Shown here piece by piece: positions 33,400 through 42,173 of a stretch of DNA of 64,000 nucleotides. The stretch lies in the NCBI GenBank assembly GCA_964439935.1, contig CAYTPW010000008.1, positions 62,001-126,000 of the forward strand, written 5' to 3'. The stretch's first letter is position 1, and each line of letters begins with the position of its first letter. The stretch comes from JABMQW01 sp964439935. GTDB lineage: Bacteria; Fidelibacterota; Marinisomatia; Marinisomatales; TCS56. The notes below the pieces were generated by a model. That model ran no database searches. It worked only from the letters and a program-made list of their open reading frames with translations, and was not told the origin of the DNA. Made by a program: the position numbers and the translations under genes.

Positions 33400-35097
33400 T
33401 TAATAGCCAACTGCAGTATTCTCACCACGAGGATCGGCTCCTCCATAATAACCGGTCGAATCGGCCATGATGCAGTTTGCCCGCCCCATATAGCCCCAGG
33501 GATGGACCGCAACCGTATGTCCCAGATCTTGCAGGTTATTGATTGCATCTTCCGACATCCCTCTAATTTCGCCATAGATCATATCTGGATACCATTGACT
33601 GTGAAAACGTGGTACGGAAACTGCTTCCTGGATATCCATATTATAAACTGTAGTGTTCAAAATGACCTGCAGAACGGTTGTAATTATTGTTGAACCCCCA
33701 GGCGCTCCCACCACGAGATAGGGGCGTTGATCTTTGCTAATGATTGTCGGTGTCATCGAACTCAACATCCGCTTACCAGGGGCGATTGAATTGGCCTCAT
33801 TGCCCAGTAAACCAAAAGCATTGGGCACGCCAGGCTTGGCGGAGAAATCATCCATTTCATTGTTTAAAAAGAAACCGGCTCCTTCCACTACAATACCACA
33901 GCCGAAACTGAAATTAAGGGTTGTGGTCACGCTAACAGCATTACCAAAACGGTCGATCACTGAATAATGGGTTGTCTCGGGGCTTTCGATCGGTAAAAGT
34001 TGCCCGGCAGAAATATCACTGGATGGTGTTGCTTCATTCAGGCGGATTTCGGCGGCTCGCTGGCGGGCATACTCTTTTGATATTAACCACTCCAGTGGAA
34101 TATTCCAGAAATCTGGATCGCCGAAATATTCTGCTCGATCCGCATATGCCCGGTGCTCTATTTCAGTGAGCAGGTGAATGTAGTCTGATGAATTCCAGCC
34201 CAGTGAATCGATGGTAAAATTTTCCAGCATATTTAGCATCTGGACTACCAACGCACCGCCGGAACTGGGGGGCGGCATTGAAAGTATCTCATAGTCACGA
34301 TATTTTCCAATTACCGGCGTTCGGTAAATTGCAGAATAATTTGAAAGATCATCAGCGGTTATCAATCCACCACCCTGGTTCATTTCAGCGACAATCATAT
34401 CGGCGACAGAACCAGCATAGAAACCATCCCAACCGTTTTTGGCGATCAATCGCAGTGTTTTTGCCAGATCTTTCTGGACCAGTTTATCACCGGCTGACCA
34501 GGGCGAGTTTCCTGGTTTGTTGAATATTTTGGCTGCTCCGGGATTAGCGGCAAAAAATTCTTGATAATAATTCAGATAGCGAGCATAACGACGGGTAATA
34601 GGATATCCCTGTCGTGCCAGGCGAATAGCTGGTGCCAAAAGCTGTTTCCGTGAAATATTTCCCGATCCGTAATCGCGCCAGGCACGCAACAAGCCATCGA
34701 CACTCCCCGGGACTCCCACTGCCAGATGGGAATAGGTCGATAGATTTGGTACTACCATTCCGGTTGAATCTAGGTACATATCGCGATCAGCATCTGCCGG
34801 AGCTTTTTCCCGGTGGTCCAGTGCAAAGCTGGTACCATCGGCCAGTCTTGCTACCATGAATCCACCCCCGCCCAGATTACCAGCCTGGGGATGGGTAACA
34901 GCCAGGGCAAACCCGGTAGCTACAGCCGCATCAATGGCATTACCACCCTTCTTTAAAATTCCCACTCCAACTTCAGAAGCAAGCTGCTGGGCTGAAACAA
35001 CCATGCCGTTTTTAGCATAGACCGGCTCGGGATCGGCCGCAGGTAAAAAGGATAGAACAATTAGTGCTACAAGTAGAAATTGGAGTTTATTGGTCAT
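33400..35097 (-). CDS. ggt: Gamma-glutamyltransferase
   Basis: 565 residues, full length for the family, with a signal peptide (about 1-27). NGMVVSAQQLASEVGVGILKKGGNAIDAAVA is the family start, LDHREKAPADADRDMYLD the substrate Arg region, and TTHYSVIDRFGNAVSVTTTLN contains the Thr that cleaves the proenzyme and acts as the nucleophile (about residue 390). GGSTIITTVLQVI is the small-subunit end. It removes the gamma-glutamyl group of glutathione and related compounds in the periplasm, in sulphur or glutamate scavenging. Confidence 0.95.
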   Translation of the reverse strand: MTNKLQFLLVALIVLSFLPAADPEPVYAKNGMVVSAQQLASEVGVGILKKGGNAIDAAVATGFALAVTHPQAGNLGGGGFMVARLADGTSFALDHREKAPADADRDMYLDSTGMVVPNLSTYSHLAVGVPGSVDGLLRAWRDYGSGNISRKQLLAPAIRLARQGYPITRRYARYLNYYQEFFAANPGAAKIFNKPGNSPWSAGDKLVQKDLAKTLRLIAKNGWDGFYAGSVADMIVAEMNQGGGLITADDLSNYSAIYRTPVIGKYRDYEILSMPPPSSGGALVVQMLNMLENFTIDSLGWNSSDYIHLLTEIEHRAYADRAEYFGDPDFWNIPLEWLISKEYARQRAAEIRLNEATPSSDISAGQLLPIESPETTHYSVIDRFGNAVSVTTTLNFSFGCGIVVEGAGFFLNNEMDDFSAKPGVPNAFGLLGNEANSIAPGKRMLSSMTPTIISKDQRPYLVVGAPGGSTIITTVLQVILNTTVYNMDIQEAVSVPRFHSQWYPDMIYGEIRGMSEDAINNLQDLGHTVAVHPWGYMGRANCIMADSTGYYGGADPRGENTAVGY

Positions 35098-35190
35098 TAT
35101 ATCAATTCGATGACTGGTGGTTTATACAGGAATATAAAAATTAAATATTATACTTCGACACGTTCGCATGACCTTTATCAATAAATAAAT

Positions 35191-35943
35191 TTATCGGCGG
35201 CTTTGTAATTTGGCTAGTAAACGCAGAATTTCCAGGTATAACCAGATCAGGGTGACCAACAGTCCGAAAGCGCCATACCATTCCATGTATTTCGGAGCGT
35301 TTTGTTCGGCCCCTTCTTCGATGAAGTCGAAATCCAGGACCAGGTTCAGGGCGGCGATACCGACCACGATCAGGCTGAATAAGATTCCAAAATTCGAGCT
35401 GCTGTGAATCAGTGGGATAGATTTACCGAAAAAACCCATTATGAAACTGATCAGATAAATGAAGAATACACCACCTGTGGCGGCAGCAATCCCCAGCTTG
35501 AAATTTTCAGTCGGTTTGATCAAACCTGAACGATAGGCGATCAATAATGCCGCCAATGTTCCAAAGGTGAGGAATATCGCCTGATTCACGATCCCGGGAT
35601 ACATTTGTTCAAAATATTTTGATATGCCACCCAGCGCCAGACCTTCCAGCAGGGCATAGGCCGGAACCGTGTAGGGTGCCAGGTGCTTTTTAAATACTGT
35701 AATCAGTGCTACGATCAGACCACCGACTACGCCCACCATCATTAAGCCACCCATCCGTGGATCGTTGGTTGGCAGGTTCCAGGTGAAAATGGCTGTGGTC
35801 ATTAAAAGTAAGAGTGACAGGGCTGTTTTATTGACCGTACCCATAATGGTCATGGCTTGATCGGCAGCAACCCGTCCGGCTTTAATGAATGTTTCAGCCC
35901 GTAATGCTGGATTCCCGGAGCGGAGAGAAAGGTGCTGATTCAT
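35191..35943 (-). CDS. Bax inhibitor-1/YccA-like membrane protein
   Basis: 250 residues, seven membrane helices. It belongs to the YetJ/YccA branch with the extended soluble start (SLRSGNPALRAETF) seen in Bacteroidota and others. The C-terminal acidic residues in LVLDFDFIEEGAEQNAPKYMEWYGAFGL, conserved in the family, form the calcium/proton-sensing Asp pair in YetJ. Role: calcium leak or membrane protein quality control. It lies 13 bases after glyQS, suggesting co-transcription. Confidence 0.9.
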   Translation of the reverse strand: MNQHLSLRSGNPALRAETFIKAGRVAADQAMTIMGTVNKTALSLLLLMTTAIFTWNLPTNDPRMGGLMMVGVVGGLIVALITVFKKHLAPYTVPAYALLEGLALGGISKYFEQMYPGIVNQAIFLTFGTLAALLIAYRSGLIKPTENFKLGIAAATGGVFFIYLISFIMGFFGKSIPLIHSSSNFGILFSLIVVGIAALNLVLDFDFIEEGAEQNAPKYMEWYGAFGLLVTLIWLYLEILRLLAKLQSRR

Positions 35944-35956
35944 TAATTCTTCCTAA

Positions 35957-37294
35957 TCAATAATTTTCGATTCGATCTTGGATCACATTTACTATACCAT
36001 CAACCGGGATCCGGTCCTGTTTCTGGGAATCCCGCTCCCGGATTGTGACTGTTTCATCTTCCAGGGTCTTGTGATCCACCGTTATGCCGAATGGAGTACC
36101 TGCTTCATCCTGTCGGTAATAACGCTTGCCGATCGATCCCTGCTGATCATAAACAACCTTCCAGTGCTGTTTCAAATTGTCAGAAATCTTGTGAGCCAGG
36201 TCCGGCAGACCATCTTTTTTCACAAGGGGACAGATTACGGCCTTAACCGGAGCTAAAGCCGGGTGAAACCGCATGACAACCCGATTATTCTCTTCGTCTT
36301 CCCAATATGCATCGGATAATACAGCTAACAGCATCCGGTTCAAACCGGCTGATGTTTCGATAATAAAGGGGAAATATTTCTCACGGATTTCTTCATCGAA
36401 CATTTGCATACTTTTGCCGGAATGATCCTGGTGTCGGCGCAGGTCAAAATCAGTTCGGTTGTGTACGCCTTCAATTTCGGACCAGCCAAAAGGAAATTCA
36501 TATTCGATATCCCAGGCTTCTTTGGCATAATGAGCCAATTCATTTTCACCGTGCTGGCGATATCTTATTTTATCTGTATTGATACCCAATGTGTCCGTGT
36601 AGAACTTGATCCGCTCATCTTTCCACTTTGTCATTTCGTCATCATCGGTGCCCGGTTTGACGAAATATTGCATCTCCATCTGTTCGAATTCCCGAGTGCG
36701 GAAAATGAAATTGCGGGCAACGATTTCATTGCGGAATGCTTTACCGATCTGGGCGATTCCAAATGGGACCTTCAGGCGCATGGCACCCTGAGTCAGCAGG
36801 TAATTGACATAGATGCCTTGGGCTGTTTCGGGTCGTAGATAAGCTTCTGAGCCCGATTCTTCCACCGGGCCGACGGTTGTTTTAAACATTAGATTGAACT
36901 GGCGCGGGTCAGTCATTTTACCGGTCGTACCGCAGGTGGGACATTTAACGGTAGTCCAATCGAGTTGATCATAATCTTCTGAGAATTCATCAGCGCGATA
37001 GCGGGACTTGCACTGTTTGCAATCCACCAGCGGATCATGAAATTCTGAGACATGACCGGACGCTTCCCAAATCTTGGGATGCATCAAAATACCACTGTCA
37101 AGACCCACGATATTTTCGTGGAGCTGGGTCATGGCACGCCACCAGCGCTGGGCAATCGAATTTTTCAGCGAAACGCCCAGGGGACCATAATCGTAAACAG
37201 CGCCGAAACCGCCATAAATTTCACTGGATTGGAAAATAAAGCCACGACGTTTAGCCAGAGATACAATTTTATCTAAACGTTGATCTTTCTTCAT
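35957..37294 (-). CDS. glyQS: Glycine--tRNA ligase, alpha2 type
   Basis: 445 residues, single-chain class IIa type found in archaea, eukaryotes and some bacteria. RRGFIFQSSEIYGGFGAVYDYGPLG starts it. CKQCKSRYRADEF ... CPTCG is a zinc-like insertion. YLRPETAQGIYVNY and IAQIGKAFRNEI (motif 2, FRTREFEQMEM following) are catalytic. IETSAGLNRMLLAVLSDAY is motif 3. A C-terminal anticodon-binding domain follows (APVKAVICPLV). Its presence, not the GlyQ/GlyS form, is a useful taxonomic hint. Confidence 0.96.
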   Translation of the reverse strand: MKKDQRLDKIVSLAKRRGFIFQSSEIYGGFGAVYDYGPLGVSLKNSIAQRWWRAMTQLHENIVGLDSGILMHPKIWEASGHVSEFHDPLVDCKQCKSRYRADEFSEDYDQLDWTTVKCPTCGTTGKMTDPRQFNLMFKTTVGPVEESGSEAYLRPETAQGIYVNYLLTQGAMRLKVPFGIAQIGKAFRNEIVARNFIFRTREFEQMEMQYFVKPGTDDDEMTKWKDERIKFYTDTLGINTDKIRYRQHGENELAHYAKEAWDIEYEFPFGWSEIEGVHNRTDFDLRRHQDHSGKSMQMFDEEIREKYFPFIIETSAGLNRMLLAVLSDAYWEDEENNRVVMRFHPALAPVKAVICPLVKKDGLPDLAHKISDNLKQHWKVVYDQQGSIGKRYYRQDEAGTPFGITVDHKTLEDETVTIRERDSQKQDRIPVDGIVNVIQDRIENY

Positions 37295-37326
37295 AATTGA
37301 ATTATCATTTTATGGTATCAGATCTG

Positions 37327-37758
37327 TCAGTCGAGTGACTTAAGCTCACGTTCGATCTGATCGTCAAAAGGAATTTTTTGATCTGATTTAGGTTTAGATT
37401 TACTGACTGCTTCCGCTTTTGGTGTCCGGAGATAATTTACGAAAACAGCAATGCCAATCAGTCCGATAATAATTGGTGTTATCCAGGCCATCAGGTTAAA
37501 ACCGCTGGCAATTGGAGCAGCCAAAATCCGCTCCCCGTGTAGGTCTACAAAATGATCGATAATCTCCTGACGGGATTTCCCATCTTCAACCAATTGTCGA
37601 ATTGCCTTTGCCATCTCCGGATGACCGTGATCATAGACGGTACCGCTCCAGCAACAAGGGGCGACCAGGCTTTGTTCAAGATCCTTTATCAGAGCTTCCT
37701 GGGTCTCACTGGCCAGGATCAGATTGAAAAGTGTTAGAATAATTATTATCGATTTCAT
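37327..37758 (-). CDS. CcmH-like cytochrome c maturation protein with a CC motif
   Basis: 143 residues: signal or anchor (1-17), a helical CcmH domain (about 20-75), a membrane helix (FNLMAWITPIIIGLIGIAVFV) and an acidic tail. CcmH proteins normally carry LRCXXC for reducing apocytochrome thiols. Here the position reads LVAPCCWSGTVYDH, adjacent cysteines 35-36, followed by HPEMAKAIRQLVEDGKSRQEIIDHFVDLHGERILAAP, the family helix pair. It would support haem attachment to proteins like ActA. It overlaps the topA stop by four bases (ATGA). Confidence 0.8.
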   Translation of the reverse strand: MKSIIIILTLFNLILASETQEALIKDLEQSLVAPCCWSGTVYDHGHPEMAKAIRQLVEDGKSRQEIIDHFVDLHGERILAAPIASGFNLMAWITPIIIGLIGIAVFVNYLRTPKAEAVSKSKPKSDQKIPFDDQIERELKSLD

Positions 37759-40262
37759 TTTTTCCGTCTACGTTTTTTGGGACCGGCAGCTCGTTTTTTA
37801 TCGATCAGTTCAACTGCTTGTTCCAGACTGATTTCCATGGGCGTCAGATTTCTGGGGATGGCAGCATTGACTTTTCCATCAGAAATAAAGGGGCCGTAGC
37901 GGCCTTCCTTCAGAACTAATTGTTCGCCCGTTGTGGGGTGCTTGCCCAATTCTTTCAATTCCGCACTTGGCTTCCGGGTTTGAGCTAACAATTCAACCGC
38001 ACGATCCAGAGTTACGGTAAATGGTGTGTCGGGAGGCGTAAGTTTTTTATTGCTCGAACCGGTTTTCAAATAGGGGCCATAGCGACCGTAATCAGCCAGG
38101 ATCTCTTCATCGGTCTGCGGATGTTGCCCCAGGCTGCGTGGGAGCGCCAGTAATTCCAAGGCCATTTCTAGGGTCAATTCTTCAGGATTTGTTCCTTTGG
38201 GAATACCTTTCCTTATTTTGGAATCACCTTTTTGAACGTAAAATCCATAGGGACCTTCTTTAATAAAGATCTCTTCACCGGTGTCCGGATCGTTGCCCAG
38301 TGCATCCAGCTGATCCTCGGTCTTGGACAATATTTCCAACGCCTTCGTTAAATTCATGTCGCCGGGTGTCAACGAACGCGGAACCTGTTTCCTGAGATCA
38401 CCCTTTTGGATATAAGGGCCGTAATTCCCGACACGCAGTTCCACGTCAATGTTGTCATCAACTCCTAATTCTACTGTACAGGCTTTTCGGATGTCGATTT
38501 TTGCATCTAGCATCTCTTCCAGACCAAGCCGACCATCATTGCCGGAATAGAAATTTCTGATAAAAGGCAAGGACGCTTGTTCATCTCTAGCGATGGCGTC
38601 AAGACTGTCTTCCATCCGGGCGGTGAATTCGGCGTTTACCAGTGATTCGAAATGATTCTCGAGTAGCTGAACGACAGTCACTGCCAGGAAGGTTGGGATC
38701 AAGGTACCCTGGCGATTTTCCACATAATCTTTTTGCAGAATCCGGTCAAGAATGTTGGCATAAGTGGATGGCCGCCCGATACCTTTTGCTTCCAGCTCTT
38801 TGACCAGAGAAGCTTCGGTATAGCGTGCTGGTGGCTGAGTCTGTCGCTGATCGACCACCAATTTTTCACAGGCAAGTCGCTGATCGATCTTCAGATCGGG
38901 TAGAATATTTTCCTTATTGGCGAGGGCAGCATCGGGATCGTCCCGGCCCTCTACATAAGCGCGCATATAACCGGGGAAAAGGATGACCTTACCGATCGAT
39001 CGGAAATCAGCCTGCTGGTTGGTTACGAACACGGTAGTTTGCTTCAAACGGGCTGGTTTCATCTGACAGGCCAGGGTGCGTTTGCGAATCAGATCATAGA
39101 GCCGGGCAGCATCTTTATCCAGGCTTGCTGCAATTTCATCCACCGATTTGAACCGCTGTCCGGCCGGTCGGATTGCCTCATGGGCTTCCTGGGCATTCTT
39201 GACCTTGCGTCTATATTGGATGCCCTTATCAGGCAGATAGTCCTGCCCATAACGAGCCTCGATTTCCGATCGCGCCGCGCCAATTGCCTCACCTGATAAA
39301 TGGGTGGAATCGGTACGCATATAGGTGATGAAACCCGCTTCATATAATTTCTGAGCAGTTCGCATAGTCTTCCGGGCTGAGAAACGCAATTTGCGAGCTG
39401 CTTCCTGTTGTAGCGTACTGGTAATAAATGGTGGTGATGGCCGGGATGTGAGCGGCTTCTCATCAATGCCGGTTACTGTCCAAGGTCCCGGTTTCAGTTC
39501 CTTAGCCAGTTCCTGAGCCTGTGACTCGGTCAAGGCCAGCAATCCTTTTTTGGTTATTTCACCGGTCTCGCTGTTGAAATCTTTCCGGGTTGCCAATCGT
39601 TGATTATCCAGTTGAAACAGTTGGCTGGCAATAATCTGTTGATCGGCGGTGGACAGGTCTGCTTTTAGGGTATAGTAAGTGGCTTGGTTAAACGCGGCGC
39701 GCAGGCGATCCCGGTCGACAATCATTTTTATTGCTGCTGACTGGACCCGGCCGGCAGACAGGGCAGTCTTGACAAATTTCATGTTTTTTTGAAGTGTACT
39801 CCAAAGCACCGGAGAAATTTTATAGCCCACTAAACGGTCAATTGAGCGGCGGGTTTGTTGGGCATCGACCAGGGCTTGATCGATCGGGTGGCGATCCTGC
39901 ATGCCGGTGGTAATTCCGGATTTAGTTATCTCCGTAAACTGGACCCGCTCTAATTTGGTCTTTGGTAGTTCCTGGGCCAGGTGGGCGGCAATTGCTTCAC
40001 CCTCCCGGTCTGGATCAGTTGCCAGAATTATTTGCGGAGCAGTTTTAGCTGCCAGCTTAAGTTTCTTTATAAAATCGCGCCGATCCGGTAATACTTTGAG
40101 CGTTGGTTTGAAATCGTGCTCAATATCGATTCCCAGTTCTTTTTTCGGTAGATCCTTGATATGCCCCACGCAGGCTAATACATTATACTCATTTCCCAGG
40201 TAACGGGAAATTGTCCGCGCCTTTGAAGGAGATTCGACTATAATGATCGGTTTTTCACTCAT
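37755..40262 (-). CDS. topA: DNA topoisomerase I
   Basis: 835 residues. Toprim at the start (IIVESPSKARTISRYLGNEY, ATDPDREGEAIAAHL), SAGRVQSAAIKMI in the hinge domain, and the active-site Tyr in AGFITYMRTDSTHLS (about residue 316). In place of zinc ribbons the C-terminus has four or five repeats of the type GKHPTTGEQLVLKEGRYGPF (from about residue 600), ending in a basic KKRAAGPKKRRRKK tail. It relaxes negative supercoils. A CcmH-like gene overlaps its end, which is an unusual pairing. Confidence 0.97.
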   Translation of the reverse strand: MSEKPIIIVESPSKARTISRYLGNEYNVLACVGHIKDLPKKELGIDIEHDFKPTLKVLPDRRDFIKKLKLAAKTAPQIILATDPDREGEAIAAHLAQELPKTKLERVQFTEITKSGITTGMQDRHPIDQALVDAQQTRRSIDRLVGYKISPVLWSTLQKNMKFVKTALSAGRVQSAAIKMIVDRDRLRAAFNQATYYTLKADLSTADQQIIASQLFQLDNQRLATRKDFNSETGEITKKGLLALTESQAQELAKELKPGPWTVTGIDEKPLTSRPSPPFITSTLQQEAARKLRFSARKTMRTAQKLYEAGFITYMRTDSTHLSGEAIGAARSEIEARYGQDYLPDKGIQYRRKVKNAQEAHEAIRPAGQRFKSVDEIAASLDKDAARLYDLIRKRTLACQMKPARLKQTTVFVTNQQADFRSIGKVILFPGYMRAYVEGRDDPDAALANKENILPDLKIDQRLACEKLVVDQRQTQPPARYTEASLVKELEAKGIGRPSTYANILDRILQKDYVENRQGTLIPTFLAVTVVQLLENHFESLVNAEFTARMEDSLDAIARDEQASLPFIRNFYSGNDGRLGLEEMLDAKIDIRKACTVELGVDDNIDVELRVGNYGPYIQKGDLRKQVPRSLTPGDMNLTKALEILSKTEDQLDALGNDPDTGEEIFIKEGPYGFYVQKGDSKIRKGIPKGTNPEELTLEMALELLALPRSLGQHPQTDEEILADYGRYGPYLKTGSSNKKLTPPDTPFTVTLDRAVELLAQTRKPSAELKELGKHPTTGEQLVLKEGRYGPFISDGKVNAAIPRNLTPMEISLEQAVELIDKKRAAGPKKRRRKK

Positions 40263-40363
40263 ATTGGGGCGGAATTTACAGGTTGCTATGTAAAATCATG
40301 AATATTTAATTACTTCCAGCACGGAAGTACCATTGTTACCGAAATGTAGGCCGAAACGGGCGA

Positions 40364-41632
40364 TTATTTATTGCTTTCCAGCAATTCAGCACTTGCTAAA
40401 TTCATAGGAACAGCTTTTTGTTCCCCGGTTTTCAAATCTTTGAATTGAACCGAATTATTTGCCAATTCCTCCGGTCCGATAATCAATACATTTTTAGCTC
40501 CCAGGCGATTGGCCTCCCGGAGTTGAGCTTTCATACTCCGCCGGAGGAAGTCCATGTCGGCGGAGAGTCCTTTTGTGCGTAATTCCTGGATCAATTTGAG
40601 AGCAGCCGTCCGCCCGTCCTGATCGAGGGTTACCAGGTAAACTTGCAAGCCGGATATGACATCAGTGTCATTTACTGTTTCCAAGGCTAGCAGTACGCGT
40701 TCGATCCCGGTGGCAAAACCGATTCCCGGCGTTGATTTACCACCCAGGGTTTCAATCAAACCATCATAGCGTCCGCCACCGCATAATGAATTTTGGGCAC
40801 CCAGGGCAGGCGATATAATCTCGAAGGTGGTCCGGGTATAATAGTCCAACCCCCTGACCAAACTGAAATCCTCGTCATACGGAATATCGATTTCATCCAG
40901 GATTGATTTGACCTGTGCGTAATGCAGGACATCTTCACCAGTAAGATAATTAGTGATCTCAGGAGCATCCCGGACTATTTCGATCTCATGGGGGATTTTA
41001 GTATCAAGAATACGTAGTGGATTGGTGTCAAAACGCTTCCGGCTGATATCGGAGAGATCCGTCAGGTAGGGCCGCAGGAAATCCTGTAAAGCGGATCGAT
41101 ATGCCGAACGGCAGTCCCCAGAACCGATGCTGTTTAATTTTATGGTTAACTGATTTAATCCAAATTCTATCAGGGAAAAATAGGCGATGGCAATTATTTC
41201 CGCATCAATCTCAGGGTAAGGCGATCCAAGTGCTTCCACACCATATTGATGAAATTGTCGATAACGACCAGCCTGAGGACGTTCCTGGCGGAAAGCATGA
41301 TCGATATAATATAATTTTGTCAGTGGCGTTAGCTTATCCAGATTATGTTGTAAATAGGACCTGACCACCGGCGCAGTCAATTCCGGCTTGAGAGTCAGAC
41401 TGGTCCGACTCTTGTCCTGGAAAGTGTACATCTCTTTAGCAACTATATCTGTTTCCGCCCCGACTCCGCGGGCGAACAATTCGGTACGTTCGAAAACTGG
41501 CGTTCGGATTTCCGAATAGCCATAACGGTTCATGAAATTGTGTATTTGGTTTTCCAGATTCTGCCAGCGCCGGGATTGACCAGGCAGAACATCATGAGTA
41601 CCTTTGATTGATCGGAGGGTATTTTTATTCAT
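40364..41632 (-). CDS. hisS: Histidine--tRNA ligase
   Basis: 422 residues, normal length. IKGTHDVLPGQSRRWQNLE start, motif 2 region YYIDHAFRQERPQAGRYRQFHQYGVE, histidine-specific LVRGLDYYTRTTFEI and GGGRYDGLIETLGG, motif 3 PGIGFATGIERVLLAL, then the anticodon-binding domain (QVYLVTLDQDGRTAALKL). It starts four bases after the preceding small zinc-ribbon gene, so both are likely in one transcript. Confidence 0.97.
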   Translation of the reverse strand: MNKNTLRSIKGTHDVLPGQSRRWQNLENQIHNFMNRYGYSEIRTPVFERTELFARGVGAETDIVAKEMYTFQDKSRTSLTLKPELTAPVVRSYLQHNLDKLTPLTKLYYIDHAFRQERPQAGRYRQFHQYGVEALGSPYPEIDAEIIAIAYFSLIEFGLNQLTIKLNSIGSGDCRSAYRSALQDFLRPYLTDLSDISRKRFDTNPLRILDTKIPHEIEIVRDAPEITNYLTGEDVLHYAQVKSILDEIDIPYDEDFSLVRGLDYYTRTTFEIISPALGAQNSLCGGGRYDGLIETLGGKSTPGIGFATGIERVLLALETVNDTDVISGLQVYLVTLDQDGRTAALKLIQELRTKGLSADMDFLRRSMKAQLREANRLGAKNVLIIGPEELANNSVQFKDLKTGEQKAVPMNLASAELLESNK

Positions 41633-41636
41633 TTAG

Positions 41637-41966
41637 CTAATCAATCAAACCGGTTAATATTTCCTTGGCGATGACCAGTTTATTTTCCGGAACGAAAAGT
41701 TTGACCTGGCCACCGGAGGACCCAAGACCTGAAATATTGAAAGTAGCTGTGAGTACATCTGATTTAATGTAATGGGCAATCTGTTCTTGATCCAGAATTT
41801 CACCGATCATTTCAGCATAAGTTTTACCCGCAAGCGTTCCCGCCAGAGCCCAGTTGATTTCTTCCAATTGCGGTTCTTCCGGCAGTGTTTCAACCAGGGT
41901 AACATGACAATCAGCACAATGTTTTATATCCGGTTTATACTCAGCCTGACACAAAGGACAATACAT
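41637..41966 (-). CDS. Zinc-ribbon plus DUF2007-like small protein
   Basis: 109 residues. CPLCQAEYKPDIKHCADC at the start is a four-Cys zinc ribbon (CX2C..CX2C). The second half (AGTLAGKTYAEMIGEILDQEQIAHYIKSD, then GGQVKLFVPENKLVIAKEIL) looks like the DUF2007 putative signal-transducing domain, a PII-like small fold. It lies upstream of hisS. Function unknown. Confidence 0.75.
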   Translation of the reverse strand: MYCPLCQAEYKPDIKHCADCHVTLVETLPEEPQLEEINWALAGTLAGKTYAEMIGEILDQEQIAHYIKSDVLTATFNISGLGSSGGQVKLFVPENKLVIAKEILTGLID

Positions 41967-42173
41967 GATTACTCCAATAATTACGCTTGAATTTGCAGAA
42001 AAGCTGGCAGCAAGTAAACCCTGAAATTTCTTTTTTCAAGCGTTTTTCTAGTACGACACATGTCTGTTATTAGAAGCATGTTCAGTTAATCTAAATTATA
42101 TTTTTTGAGTAAGGTCGATGAATTTTTTAAGCTGAATTCTGGTAGCGATAATACCAGGTATTTAGGATAATAA

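Noticed and set aside
36404..36838. 144-residue frame antisense to glyQS
   Set aside because: glyQS is fully supported there; no ribosome site or family feature for the antisense frame.
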